Below are positions 36,201 to 49,565 of a stretch of DNA of 64,000 bases, one piece after another. The stretch's first letter is position 1. Each line of letters opens with the position of its first letter. The translations under genes were made by a program, and so were the position numbers. The stretch is from positions 3,162,001-3,226,000 of the forward strand of contig QCXZ01000003.1 of assembly GCA_025024175.1 (NCBI GenBank). The letters are read 5' to 3'. Source of the DNA: Rhyzopertha dominica. Lineage: Eukaryota; Arthropoda; Insecta; Coleoptera; Bostrichidae. The notes under the pieces were generated by a model. That model saw only the letters and a list, made by a program, of their open reading frames with translations. It had not been told where the DNA came from and did no database searches.

Positions 36201-39200
36201 CTAGTTTTACTTACTTATAAACAGTAAAACAAATTCTATTTTCAAATAAATGTCGTTTCTCAAATGATTTAGTTGGATTCTTGCAACGCAAACTGTAATA
36301 TGTATTTAACAGGCACTTCCTCATTCACTATAGAATGGTACGCTAGTTCCTCTCTTTTGTTACTCATCACTTTGCAAATAATAATCACAGGTAATGTGTT
36401 AGTTCATTCAATTCAAACGAAGTTGTTGGCATTGGGTTCTGCTTGAAAGTGTTAGTCATAAATGCCTATGGCTACTCCGAAAAGCGCGATTATGCAACAC
36501 AGCACGGTTTTTTAAACGAACTAAAATACCTCGTTGGGTGTTGTGTATCTTGTGTCATCACGATGATTACCCTGCCACGTCTGTTTCTGTTTGCATGCCA
36601 CGTCCTCACTAATAAACACAATAAAAATGCATTTACACTATAGGCGTAAGCGTATTATTAAGCTTATCTTCTAGCCCACCATTCCTTTTTAATTCTAATG
36701 GTGGCATAATCCAACTTTTATTTTTTTTGCTTCCCTCTTAATTTCTTTAGACTTTGACGTCCGCATACAGCAGCAACTGTAGCTTGTTCCGATCGTTTCT
36801 AAAAACTGAGTGGTTGCAAATAATCCTCTTTGAAGATTAGTACATCGATACATTTATAAGTGCCAATAAAAATTTGAGTATACACTAAATTTATGTGAAT
36901 GCCAATGTGCTTCATGCATCACAAATAGAATGACGAGTACAATGATTTAACCTCGTATCTAACTTAAGCCTGCAGACTAGCCATACGTCTAATAATTATC
37001 TGCAAACCTGGTAATTGTTGACATCTCAGTGTTTTTTCTTCTTTCTTAATTAACTTATTTGATTAAGTCTTCAATGCTACCTGTATCTAAATTATTTTCC
37101 TCCAGAAGGATGACTAAATTAAAAATATAAATGGAACTGTATTTCAGAAGTGCAGTTATTGTTTCCAGTCACAGCTGATTCATGGTTTTCCATATTAAGT
37201 GATCTTGGTTTCATAAAATACTACTCTGTTGCGTTTTGCTGATATACGGGGTGAGATGCAAAAATATTAACATTGTATGGGAGACCCATTTTTTTAGATT
37301 AAATCATGGCGGTCTGATATTCCATTAAGGAACGAATGATTATAGCTTCAGTCCCCAAGCATCTTACAATGTATACTACAATTGTAATTTAAAGTGATTA
37401 AACAACCATTTAATCCATCTTTCCCCCCCCCCCCTTTTATAAGTACTAAAGTGAAATTTGAATCTACCGTTTGCGATAACTAACACTATAAAACTTTCTC
37501 AAAAAGGGTCAATTTTAGCCCCATGAACAAAAAGTATCGAGTTTGGAATAGATCATGGACCATTCCTTTAGTCCAGATTTAGTCCCCAGTGACTTTTCAT
37601 CTAATTAGAAAATTTGGAATAGTGACGATTGCAACTGTAAGATGAACTGAGAGCATATTCTGTTTAGAAGTCTGATGTATTGCTGCAGTAGCATTGGTTG
37701 ATGATGTCATGGAAATTATATTGGAAAACTCATCGTTCCTTGTGTGGTTTAGTCACGATTTTTTTAGATACTGTCTTGTTCTTGCAAAACGTAAGACTAC
37801 AAGAAGTTTAGTAAAAAAATGATGACTGGATTCTTATATCGCAAAATTTTATAGTTACCTAGTTACATTTCGACTGTTGGTAACACATGCAGCGAATAGA
37901 ACCGTAGCATCAAGAAACTATTCAAACAATTAGTGGAGGCCTGCTCCACAATTTTACGCTGTTAATTGAAGGAGCAACTAGGTCATGTCGTAATTCGGGA
38001 CTAATTCAATTACGTAACAGAACTAATTGTCTGGATTTGTTCTTCGAATCGTTTTCTTATTTATCTGTAACAACCTGTATAAATGTAGGGCTGATAATCG
38101 TTATCTCTGTACCTGTGCGAGCCACTATAACCATAAACTAACGTCTACGATGCGCCTGCTGACGATGCAGTGAAAGGCACTTTCATTTCGAAAAAAAAAA
38201 GAACGATCGGACGAAAGCAGCGAACATATCCAGGGCACTTCTGATTTAGAACGATTTAATATCAAAGGCTTGATTGGAAAGTAGATTGCCCCGGCAAGAA
38301 CCTTACACAATAGACACCAATTTTCTTTTTTGTTTTGTTCGCATAACCGACACGCCGACTGCGTAATTATGGGCAAATTCTTTCGCATGACTCACACAGG
38401 TACAACAACCAAAAGCAGGTAAACTGCGCTACGTCTACAAGTTAATACCATAACAGGTGTATGCCCTAAACGTCTTGGCCAATAGAAAACACGGGTACAG
38501 GTGTAACAAACACGCTTGCATCGTGGCAAACGATAACTTGTGGAATGCGTGGAAACATTTCTTTTAAACGTTCATAAATGAAAGAACTCACCTGTGTTGC
38601 TTTTTCACACAAGAAACTCATCAACAGATTTATGTACACCAATCACTGTTTTTTTTTAAACCACCGATAGGATTCGACCGCAAATAAAAATGAGCCGTGC
38701 ACACGAATAAAACTGGCAAACCTGAGTATTTCACAGTACACACTTCACTTGTACCTGTACAGGCAACAGCTTGGCGTGCAAGAAAACAACGAACACAAGC
38801 ACGATACATACACAAACGCGAACAATATTGAACTGTCAATTACAAACTCTCCGCCCAGCTGAGCACCGCTGCTAATTTCACGACGTACCTGCGCGCCTCT
38901 TCCACGTGGGGAGCGCTTTACCGCCCAAACTTCGTTTAAATTGCGAGACGTTATTGGTTCTACTTTTATCAATGTTGCCCAACAACCAATCAAGTCACAG
39001 GACGAGGTTATTCAAGTCGAATTGATGCGATCTTCGTCCAACGCAAGGAGATCAGAGAAATAGAGGTGTAAATTACGGGTATAACTGTTGAGGGACTGGC
39101 TGCGTACTTTTCTAGCTCATTTTTTCATACAGATATGCAGATGCAGATAATGTTAACATTAACAGTCACAGTAGATACAAATATGTGAGAACGCACGTTC

Positions 39201-39470
39201 AAAACACGGATGCCAAATGAGGACGAACAGCTTACGACTTTCCCCTCCTGTAGATCAAGTATATAATTAAATAGTTATTTAATATTTGGTAGTAGCATTG
39301 TCGGATAACGGTAGTAGTTACAAAAGACGAAATGTTTGCTCATCTATGCTTATCTATGGCCAGAAACGATCCTCGATTAACGTGTGAAGTTAGCTTTACA
39401 CGAAGCTTATGCGCATACGCAAGCAATATACGTTGTCACGTCATATTTGTTGATTTGCGTTTTGTCAAAA
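36201..39470. other. Intergenic stretch upstream of Pin1 gene
   Basis: No protein family is recognised. A 12-base C run lies at 37,423-37,434. A GC-richer patch lies at about 38,690-38,990. The region just before 39,471 should contain the promoter and 5' UTR of the Pin1 gene, but no TATA box is obvious, as usual for a housekeeping gene. Confidence 0.45.
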
Positions 39471-40611
39471 ATGGCTGACGATCAGTTACCCGCCGGTTGG
39501 GAGAAGCGTTTAAGCCGCTCCACAGGTTTGTTTAATAAGAATTTCCATATAACTTCTGTTATAACACCCATGAAGATCAACACATTTCGTTTCGAACGTT
39601 TGATGGTTATGGGCGTGGAAACGTGAATTGATTTTTACGGCATGCGTTTGTTTATTACCCGGCTATAGCAATTGTTTCCTTTTGTTTTCAGGGCAGCATT
39701 ACTATTTGAACATTTACACCAAGGAGTCTCAATGGGATGTTCCCGATAAACCTGCAGAACCCGTTAGTTCCTCCGGCCCCGAACAAGTACAGTGCTCACA
39801 TTTGCTGGTTAAACACAAGGATTCGCGAAGACCGTCCTCTTGGAGGGAAGATAACATAACGAGAACAAAGGAGGAAGCCTTGGAGTTGGTGAAATGTAAA
39901 TCGCATATCTGTCAAATTAATCGAGTCTTAATCAGAAAATTTTCTAATGAGCACTAGCCAATAACGAAAGTATACATTTCACCTCTGCCCGAGGTATCCT
40001 CAGCATTCTGGATACCTCTATACAACCATAAAAGATAACAAACGTATGCAAAAAGTAAGATGTCAAATCTTTATTTGCGTTAAATCATTATTAAGTAGTT
40101 TAATTTTGTGTTTTTTCTTGTAGATAGCTTTGAGACACTCCAATTACATGTTTTGGAAGCATCAAAGTAGACTAGCTAATAATGACTTAAGGCTGTATTA
40201 TTCTGGATGATGTTTTTGCTCGTTTTTACTTTTTATGTACATTTATTATCTTTTATTTTCTTTAGACGCGTCGAGAACACCAAGGATGCCTTGTGCAGAT
40301 GTAAAATGTATACATCTGTTATAATAAAAGTTTTTAATGTTCTCATACATTTGTTCTTTGTTGTTTTTAATTTGGAAAAATCTGTTTCAGCTTATCGCGA
40401 ACAAATAGTCGATGGCAAGGCGCAGTTTGCCGATCTCGCTCAAAAATATTCCGACTGTTCTTCGGCAAAGAGAGGTGGAGACCTGGGTCCGTTTGGCAGA
40501 GGTGCAATGCAGAAACCTTTTGAGGAGGCCGCGTTTGCACTGAAAGTTGGCGAACTAAGCGAACCAGTGTTCACCGATTCCGGAGTACACATCATTCTAC
40601 GTACCGTTTAA
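39471..40611 (+). CDS. Pin1: Peptidyl-prolyl cis/trans isomerase NIMA-interacting 1 (Pin1/dodo homologue)
   Basis: This parvulin-type isomerase acts on phospho-Ser/Thr-Pro bonds of nuclear and cytosolic phosphoproteins. Exons are 39,471-39,525, 39,692-39,895 and 40,391-40,611, all with GT/AG introns (166 and 495 bp), giving 159 residues (human 163). The WW domain (residues about 5-38) shows LPAGWEKR and SQWDVP with Trp10 and Trp33. The PPIase domain (about 48-159) shows [17 protein letters not shown] (phosphate-binding Lys and Arg-Arg), [14 protein letters not shown] (active-site Cys), [12 protein letters not shown] and [11 protein letters not shown] (active-site His). All key residues of the family are present. 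ATG 39,471 is preceded by CAAA, a good Kozak context, and begins exactly at the usual N-terminus. AATAAA lies at about 40,849. It lies about 1 kb upstream of the DAP3 gene on the same strand. Confidence 0.95.
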
Positions 40612-41650
40612 TGCTACAAGCGTCTTTCAGAGATTGCCAGTTTCCGATCTTGTCTTCTAGCAGTAGAGAGAAGCGAGACTTTTAATAGGCATCGTCAGAA
40701 GGCTAATAATATGTAGATTAGTTTGTTTTTATATTACGTGTTATACCTTGGAGTGTACGTTAATTTACCGATCTATTTTGAACCACCTTTTATTTATTTG
40801 TCCCTTTATGAATGTTTGAAGCAAAGTTCTCGGCGTTAATATTGGCACAATAAAGTTCTTGCACTTTCACTAACACGGCCTTGCTATATAAAAACCGGTA
40901 CTCGCTGTGTAAGAAAATCTTGATTATAAAATACTCACAATTTTAGAAATAAGCTATGTTCGGTTTACGACTTAGTTCAGACGTCAAAGCATAAAAAATT
41001 AAATAGAAAAATATATTAACTTAATTGCTAAGGAAAAGGCTGTTCCAATACTGATTGCAATATTGAGCAATTTATTTGCACAGAAATGAAAAAAGAAACA
41101 TGCAGCTGAGATTGACACTAATAAAATATTTAATCATTTAAAATAAACCAAAATTGTACAAATGTTTTTTTTATAAAAAATTAAAATGGATCAACTGTAA
41201 TTATTTTTTTGGTAAAAAATGTAGCATTTAATAGTCGTTTAAATAGTTTTCAGGTAGAGCTAAAGTATTAGTTTTTTGGAAATGAAACGATTTGGCAAAA
41301 AAAAACATTTTGTAGGAATTTTTCTGGTTTAAAAGCCCTGACGATTGATCAAAAATCTGATTGCGACATCTAGCGGTTGAATGTTTAACTTTTATGCACG
41401 AAATTCAATAATGAACACCCAATGACAATTAGCGCTGTACCTGTCAAGTGAACATAACCACATTTTTCAAATATATCAAAACGAAGTCACATTTTTCGTA
41501 TTTTGAACGTAAAATGATGAAATAATTTTATTTATAAATCAAGTAAGGATTTCGTGTAAGTTATTAAAAATGATTAGTTGCCTTCATTAAAGTTCTGTAT
41601 TTTAGCGAAACGTCTAAAAATAGGTTATAAAGTGATCTTTGCTTTACAAA
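40612..41650. other. Intergenic region between Pin1 and DAP3 genes
   Basis: It holds the 3' UTR and polyadenylation signal of the Pin1 gene (AATAAA at about 40,849) and, in its last few hundred bases, the presumed TATA-less promoter of the DAP3 gene. Nothing else was recognised. Confidence 0.6.
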
Positions 41651-43251
41651 ATGCTTTCCCGACAAACAAGAGCTGTAAAAACTTGTTGCAATTCAAGTAA
41701 ACTGCTACAAAGAGCATACTTATTTATCGACAGGCANNCGTATTCGTCTGTTAGCCAGTTACAACCTTCTGAACGGATTCAATCATTTCGAACATCGGAA
41801 AGCAATCCAGTTAACCACAATATCAACCACACAGGACAGTTTTACACCGTACCACCAGAAATAAGACAGCAACTCTTTCTGTATGGAGGAATTCCAAAAA
41901 CGTATGAAATGCAGGCCAACACATTCAATGAAACATGCTTAATGGTGCGCCAACCCGCGTTAGACATAATAAATTGCTTAAAAAATCAAGATTATAGCAA
42001 GCCTTGTAACCGATACGTATTATATGGTAAAATGGGCACTGGCAAGTCCTTGACGTTAGCACATGTGNTACATTACGCCTTTAACGCAGGTTTCTTAGTA
42101 GTACATGTTCCGTGGGTTGGTAACTGGATGAGGCGTTGCAAAGAAAAGAGCAACTCGGAAAGGAAAGAGGGCTTCGTCGACCTGAACATGGATGCTGCAG
42201 CTTGGTTGCTTCATTTCAAAGTGCAAAATGCCAATTTACTTAGTACGCCGGAGTTGAGGTTAGAGGAAGAAATCGTTTGGAACAAGAGAGAGTCGACGGC
42301 GAAAGGAGCGCCTCTTACCGAACTGATCGACCATGGAATTAACAGGATCAAGTTCGCGTCCGAATGTGTGGTTATTTTGGCGAGGGAAATTAAAAGATTG
42401 GCCAAAGAGGGGAAATGCAAGGTGGTCATTGCCATCGATGGATATAACGCTTTCTTCTATCCGAACACAAGGATTTTTGGGGAAAAGAAGGTGATTATTC
42501 CCCCAGATAGGGTGACGTTGACTGAGGCGTTCCTGGAGCTGACCAAATTCGACTGGAATAACTCGGCTGCGGTGGTTACAGTTGATGAACTTGCCGTTGC
42601 GGAAAAGGAGCACATTTCACATTTGCCAAGGTTGGACCATTTAAAAATATGTAGCAATATTTAAAAAAAATATATTTTATTGAGGATATGTATAAAATGT
42701 AATATAAAGTAATACTTCAAGTATCTACTTCACTTATGCAAGGTCTATTACAACCAACAAAGCATTTATATCAAGGTCCAGATGAAAGAGTGAAAAGACA
42801 CCATTACGTGTATTGCCTGTGTTGAAACACAATAAACTTATACAATTTTATGATGACAGCTTTGTAAGTTAAAAAAAATGTTTGTATTAATGAGCTTAAT
42901 AAGAGACTTAAATTATATCCATGTAAAGTAAACGAGCTTGTTTAGATAAATATTAAAGGTACAGTGATTATTAATTAGGTATCTTGAATTTAAGTTGATT
43001 ATTTTAATTATGTTTCACTAGATAACAGTGATTTCTATTTCAGGTTTTTATTAGGAAAAAAAGGATTTGAACATCTGGACCCTTTTGTTCCAGTTTTGGT
43101 TACTGGGTATACAGAAAAAGAATTAAAGAGTTGCATGGACTATTACAGGGAAAGGCGGTGGATACAACCTTTTTCTGGTCAGGATGAAGAATTAACTTTT
43201 CTTAGTGGCTCTAATCCGTATAGATTAATGTTGTTATGTAATTCTTTGTAA
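41651..43251 (+). CDS. DAP3: Mitochondrial small ribosomal subunit protein mS29 (DAP3)
   Basis: This GTP-binding protein of the mitochondrial ribosome small subunit is also known as death-associated protein 3. Exon 1 is 41,651-42,630 and exon 2 is 43,044-43,251, joined across a GT-AG intron of 413 bp, giving 395 residues, close to the family's roughly 400. The first 25 residues are basic and lack acids (MLSRQTRAVKT...), fitting a mitochondrial presequence. The P-loop YGKMGTGKS is at about 125-133, and VVIAIDGYNAFF looks like the Walker-B-like strand. The C-terminus carries LLGKKGFEHLDPFVPVLV and the LSGSNPYRLMLLC end. ATG 41,651 is chosen over an in-frame TTG 12 bases earlier. Two Ns at 41,736-41,737 and one at 42,068 leave residues undefined. 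Confidence 0.95.
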
Positions 43252-43735
43252 AATTAGTTACTATTGTTAATAAAATATGAAACTATACTTATTGCGTTAT
43301 ATATTTAGATCAGTTTTTTTATATATCTTCAATGGAATCAAAAATGAACACAACTGAATGATCTGTGGTCCAGAAAGAAGCAAGAAAGAATTATGAATAT
43401 GAAAATGGCCCTTAATAATTAAGAATGAGACAAGTTTAAAAAGTTGTAATAAAAACAAACAGTTATTAATTTCAAGCTTTTCTACAACTTTTGACTAACT
43501 AGTTTGTAATGCTGTGATGTGTATTTGAAGTTGTATATAAAGGCAAATAAATAATTAATTTTGCGGAATGAGTAAGTAAACAAAATAAAAGGGCATTTAA
43601 AAAAATAATAATTTATTAACAAAAACAACTTAATACAGAAAGTGCTGAAATCTACAACTCTTAGCTAACTTATAATAAATATTCAGTCTTTAAAACATTA
43701 ACAACTTATTTGTCAAAGTATTCAGTCTTTCCAAC
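43252..43735. other. Convergent 3' region of DAP3 and hsp70-A
   Basis: The two genes converge here. The minus-strand polyadenylation signal of hsp70-A (AATAAA, read from 43,617 to 43,612) and an AATAAA on the plus strand near 43,270 for DAP3 are visible. No other features were seen. Confidence 0.6.
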
Positions 43736-45077
43736 TTAATCAACTTCTTCAATAGTTGGTCCTGATCCTCCTCGGGCACCACCAAATCCTCCAGCTTGTT
43801 GTCCACAACTTCCTCCTGGCATACCACCACCCATTGACGACTGGCCACCGCTTCCATGGAGTTTGCTCATAATTGAGCTGCATACAGAGATCAGTTGCCT
43901 CTCTCTGTCTTCATACTCTTCTTTTTCAGCCAAAGTGTTGCTGTCTAACCACCTCAAGCAGCTGTCACATTCAGATCGTGCCCTCTCCTTGTCTTCTGCA
44001 CTTAGCCTGTCTCCAGCTTCATCCAGGGCTTGTTTCACACTGAAGATGTAACCCTCCAATTTGTTACGAGCTGCAATTCTCTCTCGTTGCTTGTCATCTT
44101 CTTCCTTGTACTTTTCAGCTTCGGCTACCATGCGATCAATGTCTCTCTGTGATAGCCTTCCTTTATCATTCTTGATGGTGATGTTGCGAGAATTGCCGGA
44201 GCTCGTGTCCTTCGCAGATACGTTCAGGATTCCGTTGGCATCCAGGTCGAATGTCACCTCGATTTTAGGGACTCCACGTGGTGCAGGTGGAATACCCGTT
44301 AGATCGAAGGTGCCCAAGAGGTTGTTGTCCTTGGTCATGGCCCNCTCACCCTCGAAGACCTGGATCGTGACCGCTGGTTGGTTGTCGGCGTACGTGGTGA
44401 ACGTCTGCGTCTGTTTGCATGGAATGCGGGCGTTTCTTTCGATGATCTTCGTCATTACACCTCCAGCTGTTTCGATACCCAGTGACAGTGGTGTCACGTC
44501 CACCAGGAGAACGTCTTGGATCTTCGAGTCGGTTTCTCCGCTCAAAACAGCTGCTTGTACCGCTGCACCGTAGGCGACAGCTTCGTCAGGGTTGATGGAT
44601 AGGTTAAGTGTCTTTCCGTTGAAGAAGTTCAGCAGCAAGTTCTGGATCTTCGGAATTCTTGTAGAACCTCCAACTAGCACGATGTCGTGGATTGATCCTT
44701 TGTCCATTTTGGCGTCTGCCAGGGCCTTCTCCACAGGTTGTAGTGTGCCTCTGAATAGGTCAGAGCATAATTCTTCGAATCGTGCCCTGGAGATCTTGGT
44801 GTAGAAGTCGATTCCGTCGAAGAGGGCGTCGATTTCGATGGTGGCTTCCGTACTGGATGACAGTGTACGTTTTGCCCTCTCAGCTGCAGTTCTCAATCGC
44901 CGGATGGCCCTCGGGTTAGTTCTCAGATCTTTCTTGTACTTGCGTTTGAATTCCTCGGCGAAGTGGTTGACTAGTCGGTTGTCGAAGTCTTCACCACCGA
45001 GGTGGGTGTCACCTGCAGTAGCTCGGACTTCGAACAACGATCCCTCATCGATTGTTAGTATGGAGACGTCGAAGGTG

Positions 45078-45108
<31 letters not shown>

Positions 45109-45685
45109 TTTCTCCCTTCAAGTTCTTGTCGAGACCGTAGGCTAGGGCTGCTGCCGTAGGTTCGTTAATTATCCTCAATACATTCAAACCTGCAATTGCA
45201 CCGGCGTCTTTCGTGGCCTGACGCTGTGAGTCGTTGAAATATGCAGGTACTGTGATTACGGCGTCTTTTACTGAGCAACCCAAATATGCTTCTGCTGTTT
45301 CTTTCATCTTCGTGAGGACCATCGAACTGATTTCTTCTGGCGCGAAGGTCTTCTTTTCGCCCTTGTATTCCACTTGGATCTTCGGCTTACCACAGTCGTT
45401 GACCACTTTGAATGGCCAATGTTTCATGTCTTGCTGGATTTTGGGGTCGTCGAATTTTCTGCCGATTAACCTTTTCGCGTCGAACACCGTGTTGCTGGGG
45501 TTCATCGCTACCTGGTTCTTTGCAGCATCTCCGATGAGGCGTTCGGTGTCGGTGAACGCAACGTAACTAGGTGTCGTGCGGTTTCCTTGGTCGTTGGCGA
45601 TGATCTCCACTTTTCCTTGCTGCCACACACCCACGCAGGAGTATGTGGTGCCCAAGTCAATACCGATTGCTGGTGCTTTTACCAT
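43736..45685 (-). CDS. Hsp70: Heat shock protein 70, copy A (cytosolic/nuclear, inducible type)
   Basis: This ATP-dependent chaperone is an intronless reading frame of 649 codons. The nucleotide-binding domain (residues 1 to about 385) carries the three family signatures: [10 protein letters not shown] near residue 7, [12 protein letters not shown] near 197, and [13 protein letters not shown] near 334. The substrate-binding domain follows, with a lid and a Gly-rich tail that ends GPTIEEVD. The EEVD end marks cytosolic Hsp70 that binds TPR co-chaperones. There is no signal or ER-retention sequence. The lack of introns and the HSE/TATA promoter indicate a stress-inducible gene. One N at 44,344 leaves a residue undefined within EGE.AMTKD, where copies B and C have Arg. 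It differs from copy B at only a small number of residues. Confidence 0.97.
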
Positions 45686-45900
45686 TTTCGCTGATTTCTT
45701 GTAGATTCACTCGATATCACACTTATTAGCAGTTTAAAACTTTGAGCGCTTTGGATAGTCGCTTTGTTTCGCTTGTTTACTGGCTTCGATTATTCGAATC
45801 ACTGACGCTGGCGCCTCGCCGGTTCGCTTTTATAGGACTGGCAAAATCGTTCACGAACAATCTCGAATGTTCTCGAAAGCTTCCAGCAGTTCCACGTACT
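45686..45900 (-). promoter_or_regulatory. hsp70-A promoter: TATA box and heat-shock elements
   Basis: On the minus strand there is TATAAAAG at about 45,834-45,827, about 145 bp before the ATG. Immediately upstream an array of alternating HSE units reads (plus strand) TTC-GAA-GAA-TTC-GAA-TTC across 45,850-45,883, with a perfect GAA-nn-TTC-nn-GAA core at 45,865-45,877. The roughly 115-nt leader is typical of inducible hsp70 genes. The whole block is very similar to the promoter of copy B. Confidence 0.9.
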
Positions 45901-46438
45901 AAAGATGGGAGCGGTTATAACAGTAATTGTTGTAGGTGAAATTAATAATTATTTATATAAATAATTGAAACAATTCATTAGGTGTACCTTACTTGTAATC
46001 CTCTATTAGAACAAACTTTTTAAACCTTAAATGTTTTTAATCAAAATGCTATTATAATATACTTACGTGTATGTTGTATGGATAACATACTTACACGGCA
46101 ATAAAACAATATGAACAATACGTAACAATGAAATGAACTATTAAACTGATAAAAAATGGAGCTCTTTTTCGTTATAAAAGTATGAATGATCAAAGATTTT
46201 ATTATGGGAATGGGAATATGGAATAAATGGATTATAGTGACTGACTGTACCAATTTCCCTAGGCTTTTTATATTTCCATCACATATTATAATATCTTCCC
46301 AGTAATGGCAACCCTTTAAAAGACGTCGCAAAAAATAAATTATTGGATTCTATTTTCATCCTGTTTTACCTACTACCAGTTCAGTAGTTTTAAAATAACG
46401 GTTAACTTGATCAACATGAAACTGATGTACAGAATTAT

Positions 46439-46552
46439 CAATTTTCTCCCATCTCTACACGCAATGCCTAGAATGTTCTAGGTGTTCTCGATTTTCCGCT
46501 GTGTTCGACGAGTTTTCTAGAGTCGGTATAGCAGATACCCGATAACAATAAT
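46439..46552 (+). promoter_or_regulatory. Inverted, degenerate hsp70-promoter-like block upstream of copy A
   Basis: Starting CAATTTTCTCCCATCTCTAC, this block contains HSE-like units (GAATGTTC, TTCTCGA, TTTTC, GTTCGACGAG) and ends GTCGGTATAGCAGATACC. Laid against the reverse complement of the copy A promoter it shows the same order: CTCCCATCT, HSE cluster, TGTTCG, TTTT, then TATA. It may be a decayed promoter pointing away from copy A. A homologous block is at 52,831-52,945. Confidence 0.5.
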
Positions 46553-47330
46553 TTTGTACTTTAGTGGAATTCGTCTTAAAAAAAAACGAATTTTGAGAAA
46601 AATGCAGCGATATAAATATCGTGACAATGTTGATTATTAGCAGTTTCAGTTTTGATCATAAAGTAAACAATACACGGATAGCCGCGCAAGTTCATTTTGT
46701 TTTAAAAGTCTTAACCAACGCAGAAAAAATCGCAATTACAGACCTTATTTATAAAATTCAATTTAGTGTAGGTATTAAGTAATTTAAATTTATTAATATT
46801 CCTCTGATATTACTATAATCTAAATTTCAAATCAGTATTTCGGTAAATATAAACAATATTTTTGTAGGTAGATATAAAGCGACGTATTTTTAAAATTTAA
46901 TTTTCCGCTGTTTTAAGCAGTTATGATGTTTTAATAAATTGCTTGAAAGCACGACAAGATTTGGATACAACACAAAATATCATAAAGTTGAACTGAAAAT
47001 TTGGACGAATTGACAAAAATTGGCAGCTCTTCTTTGAGAATTAGATAAGATTATTTATTCCTTCCGCGTGTAACAATACGAAACTACATTGAAGAATTTC
47101 ACCTTCGGTGTCAATTCTTTTTTTTAATGTCCAATGTGGGCTTTATTTTATTTACCTTTATTAGTTCTGACAAGTTCTAGATCGCAAATTTCGGAAAATT
47201 TAATCGCAACAGCCCTCGGTATGTATGTATGTATGTGCAGTATTGTATAAGTTTAGTTTTACATTTCGAATTTTCGTAGTCATGTCATTGGGTCATCGAC
47301 AATCAGATTTCAAGCAGTTTTCATGTTTAT

Positions 47331-47495
47331 AGTAACAAATTAAACAGATTACTATTTCCAGCTGTGCATATTATATTGTTTTTTTTTTTGGATTTATCAA
47401 AAGTTCTCGAACAATTCTAGCACACGCTTAGAACGTTTGTGATTGGGAGCGCTCATTGGATCAATAATGGACGTTTCTAAAGTATTCGACAGCTC
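47331..47495. repeat. HSE-bearing module, copy 1
   Basis: This module is homologous in the same orientation to 53,148-53,290 and in part to 49,494-49,565. It contains TTCTCGAACAATTCTAG and TTAGAACGTTTGTGATTGG, with GAA/TTC units spaced as in heat-shock elements. It lies about 1.6 kb upstream of copy A. Confidence 0.6.
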
Positions 47496-49493
47496 AATAA
47501 ATTTTAACAAAATTAGACTTTGAAGTTTAAAATGAAGCAGGATTGTTTCGAAATTATGCTGCTTTATGATTGGTAGAAAAATATCTAGGAAAAACAACAT
47601 ATTTAGACAGTTTCTCTTCGCTTTCTTGACAGTGGAGATTTCTACATTAGTCTCATGTACACTTTTAAAATATGCAAGCGGTTACCGAAATTGTTGAAAG
47701 TTTGTGAGGTCAACATTACAAATTTAAAAATTAATAATCTGATTTAAGGAAAACATTTTTTTAATTGGTTAGAATTTGTGGAATATGACGNAAGTGGTGT
47801 ATTCCAACTACATTGGGAAGAAGTAGCTGTTGAACTATTAGATAATGGACTTTGACTATCATAGTCCGATTTGGGACTATCGGTAATTACACATTTAAGG
47901 TGGATACTGGATATATTACTTAGCCTTTATATTAGTGTTCATATGTGCTCATTGACAAATTAAATATAATTTGTTAATAGATTCGGAGCATCAGCGATCG
48001 TATGATCTTTCTACCACAACTTTTTAGTTTATTCCTTCCATAAACTGAATAATTGTCTCGTTTTGAAACAATTGCCGCATGCATGGCTATGTCTATACAG
48101 TTTTCTTTATTTTCCTAGATGTTTATTGAGGCGTTATCATTTTTAAGTACAACATATATCGGCGCCTGAGGGTTCATTTGATCACCGTACCTTGAACGCC
48201 CCTATCACAGACCGATGAAATTTTCTTCACTGCATTGGCAGTATTCATGGAAAATATGTACAAACAAATATAGTGGAAGCATGTATATTAACTGTAGGAG
48301 AAGCAAAACACGTAACATTGAACTATTTGTTGCAGCAGATGTAATCCGTGATATCTTACACACATATTTATAAAAAAAAAATTCAAAATAGATCATTGCA
48401 TTTGCCAGAGGCCGAAAAAAAAATTTGGTTTTTGTAGCTGATGAAGCTTAAGTTTACAGGTTCATTGTAGGCTAATTAAGCAGAGTAAGAAAAATTACGG
48501 AAAATGTTTCTGACACAATGAGTGTTTTTAGGATTCTTTTTAAAGCCATGCAGTGCTTGCATCGTATCAAAACTGAAACTATAATATAAATATGTGATTA
48601 TTTACACAACTTTTTGCGAAAGAAATCACCCCATGGTACNTTTGATTCAGAGGATCTCAGAGATAATCTTAAATCTTTGGAATGAGGTAATACTACTGAA
48701 ACACAGACTATTCGTGATGAGTTATATAATTNTTTTATATCTCCGGAGAATTTTTTTATTCGTAAAATCTAATTTGAAGTATTTGAGAACATGTAACCTT
48801 AAAGCAATGAGGAATATTATTAAATAAACTAAAAGCAAAACTAGGTTTCTGTTCCTCGTCAAATTCTTTGTCAGTACTGCATTTCTTTGGCGAAGCATCT
48901 CAGAATCCGCTTTTTATGAACTCACAAGCAAGATGTCGAACGCAAATTTTTCAATTAACTACAAAACATCGATCCGCTATCTTCTAATTCAGAAACTTTT
49001 ACTTCCAGAAGTCCTTAAAAATAGTTTCACAAGTACACATTTTCCCATTTAAAAAAATGTATAAGGATTTCTTATTGTTCCATAAACTTTGTCAAAGAGA
49101 AAAGTTAACATTTTTCAGTATAGTACACGCGTACACCACGAATAATTCACTTATTTATTATTAGTTTTAGGTATCGCTCAAATCTAACGTTATCAAGCTT
49201 ATGAAAGTAGAACATCAGTACTGAAAGTCACACGACACAGTTAGAAAATTTTTGTTAAGCTCCCTTCATTAATTCAGTTGAAGTTTTGCCAAACTAAAAT
49301 AAACGATTTCACGTGCAATATGTAGAATTTTACTAGACCGTATTATATTTACAAGGCACAAGTGAATCGAAATTATTTTTAGTTTCGTTTTGTTTCAATT
49401 TCTGTTCATAGCATCATAGCAGTAATGATAGATGTTGATATTGAGTCCTAAACAAAATACTAATCAATTTAGTCGTAAAATGAATAGAGTGCC

Positions 49494-49565
49494 ACCTCCA
49501 GCTGTGCACACTTTATTGCTTTTTCTGGATTTATTCAAAAGTTCTCGAAATATTTAGGTAGATGT
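49494..49565. repeat. HSE-bearing module, truncated copy
   Basis: Shares CCAGCTGTGCA, TGGATTTAT and AAAAGTTCTCGAA with the module at 47,331-47,495, then similarity ends. It sits about 630 bp beyond the 3' end of copy B, where no hsp70 promoter is expected. Confidence 0.55.

Noticed and set aside
41639..41650. Upstream TTG start for the DAP3 gene
   Set aside because: ATG at 41,651 is in frame 12 bases later and gives a normal presequence.
42211..42657. Minus-strand frames within DAP3 exon 1
   Set aside because: They are shadows of the DAP3 coding sequence without any domain of their own.
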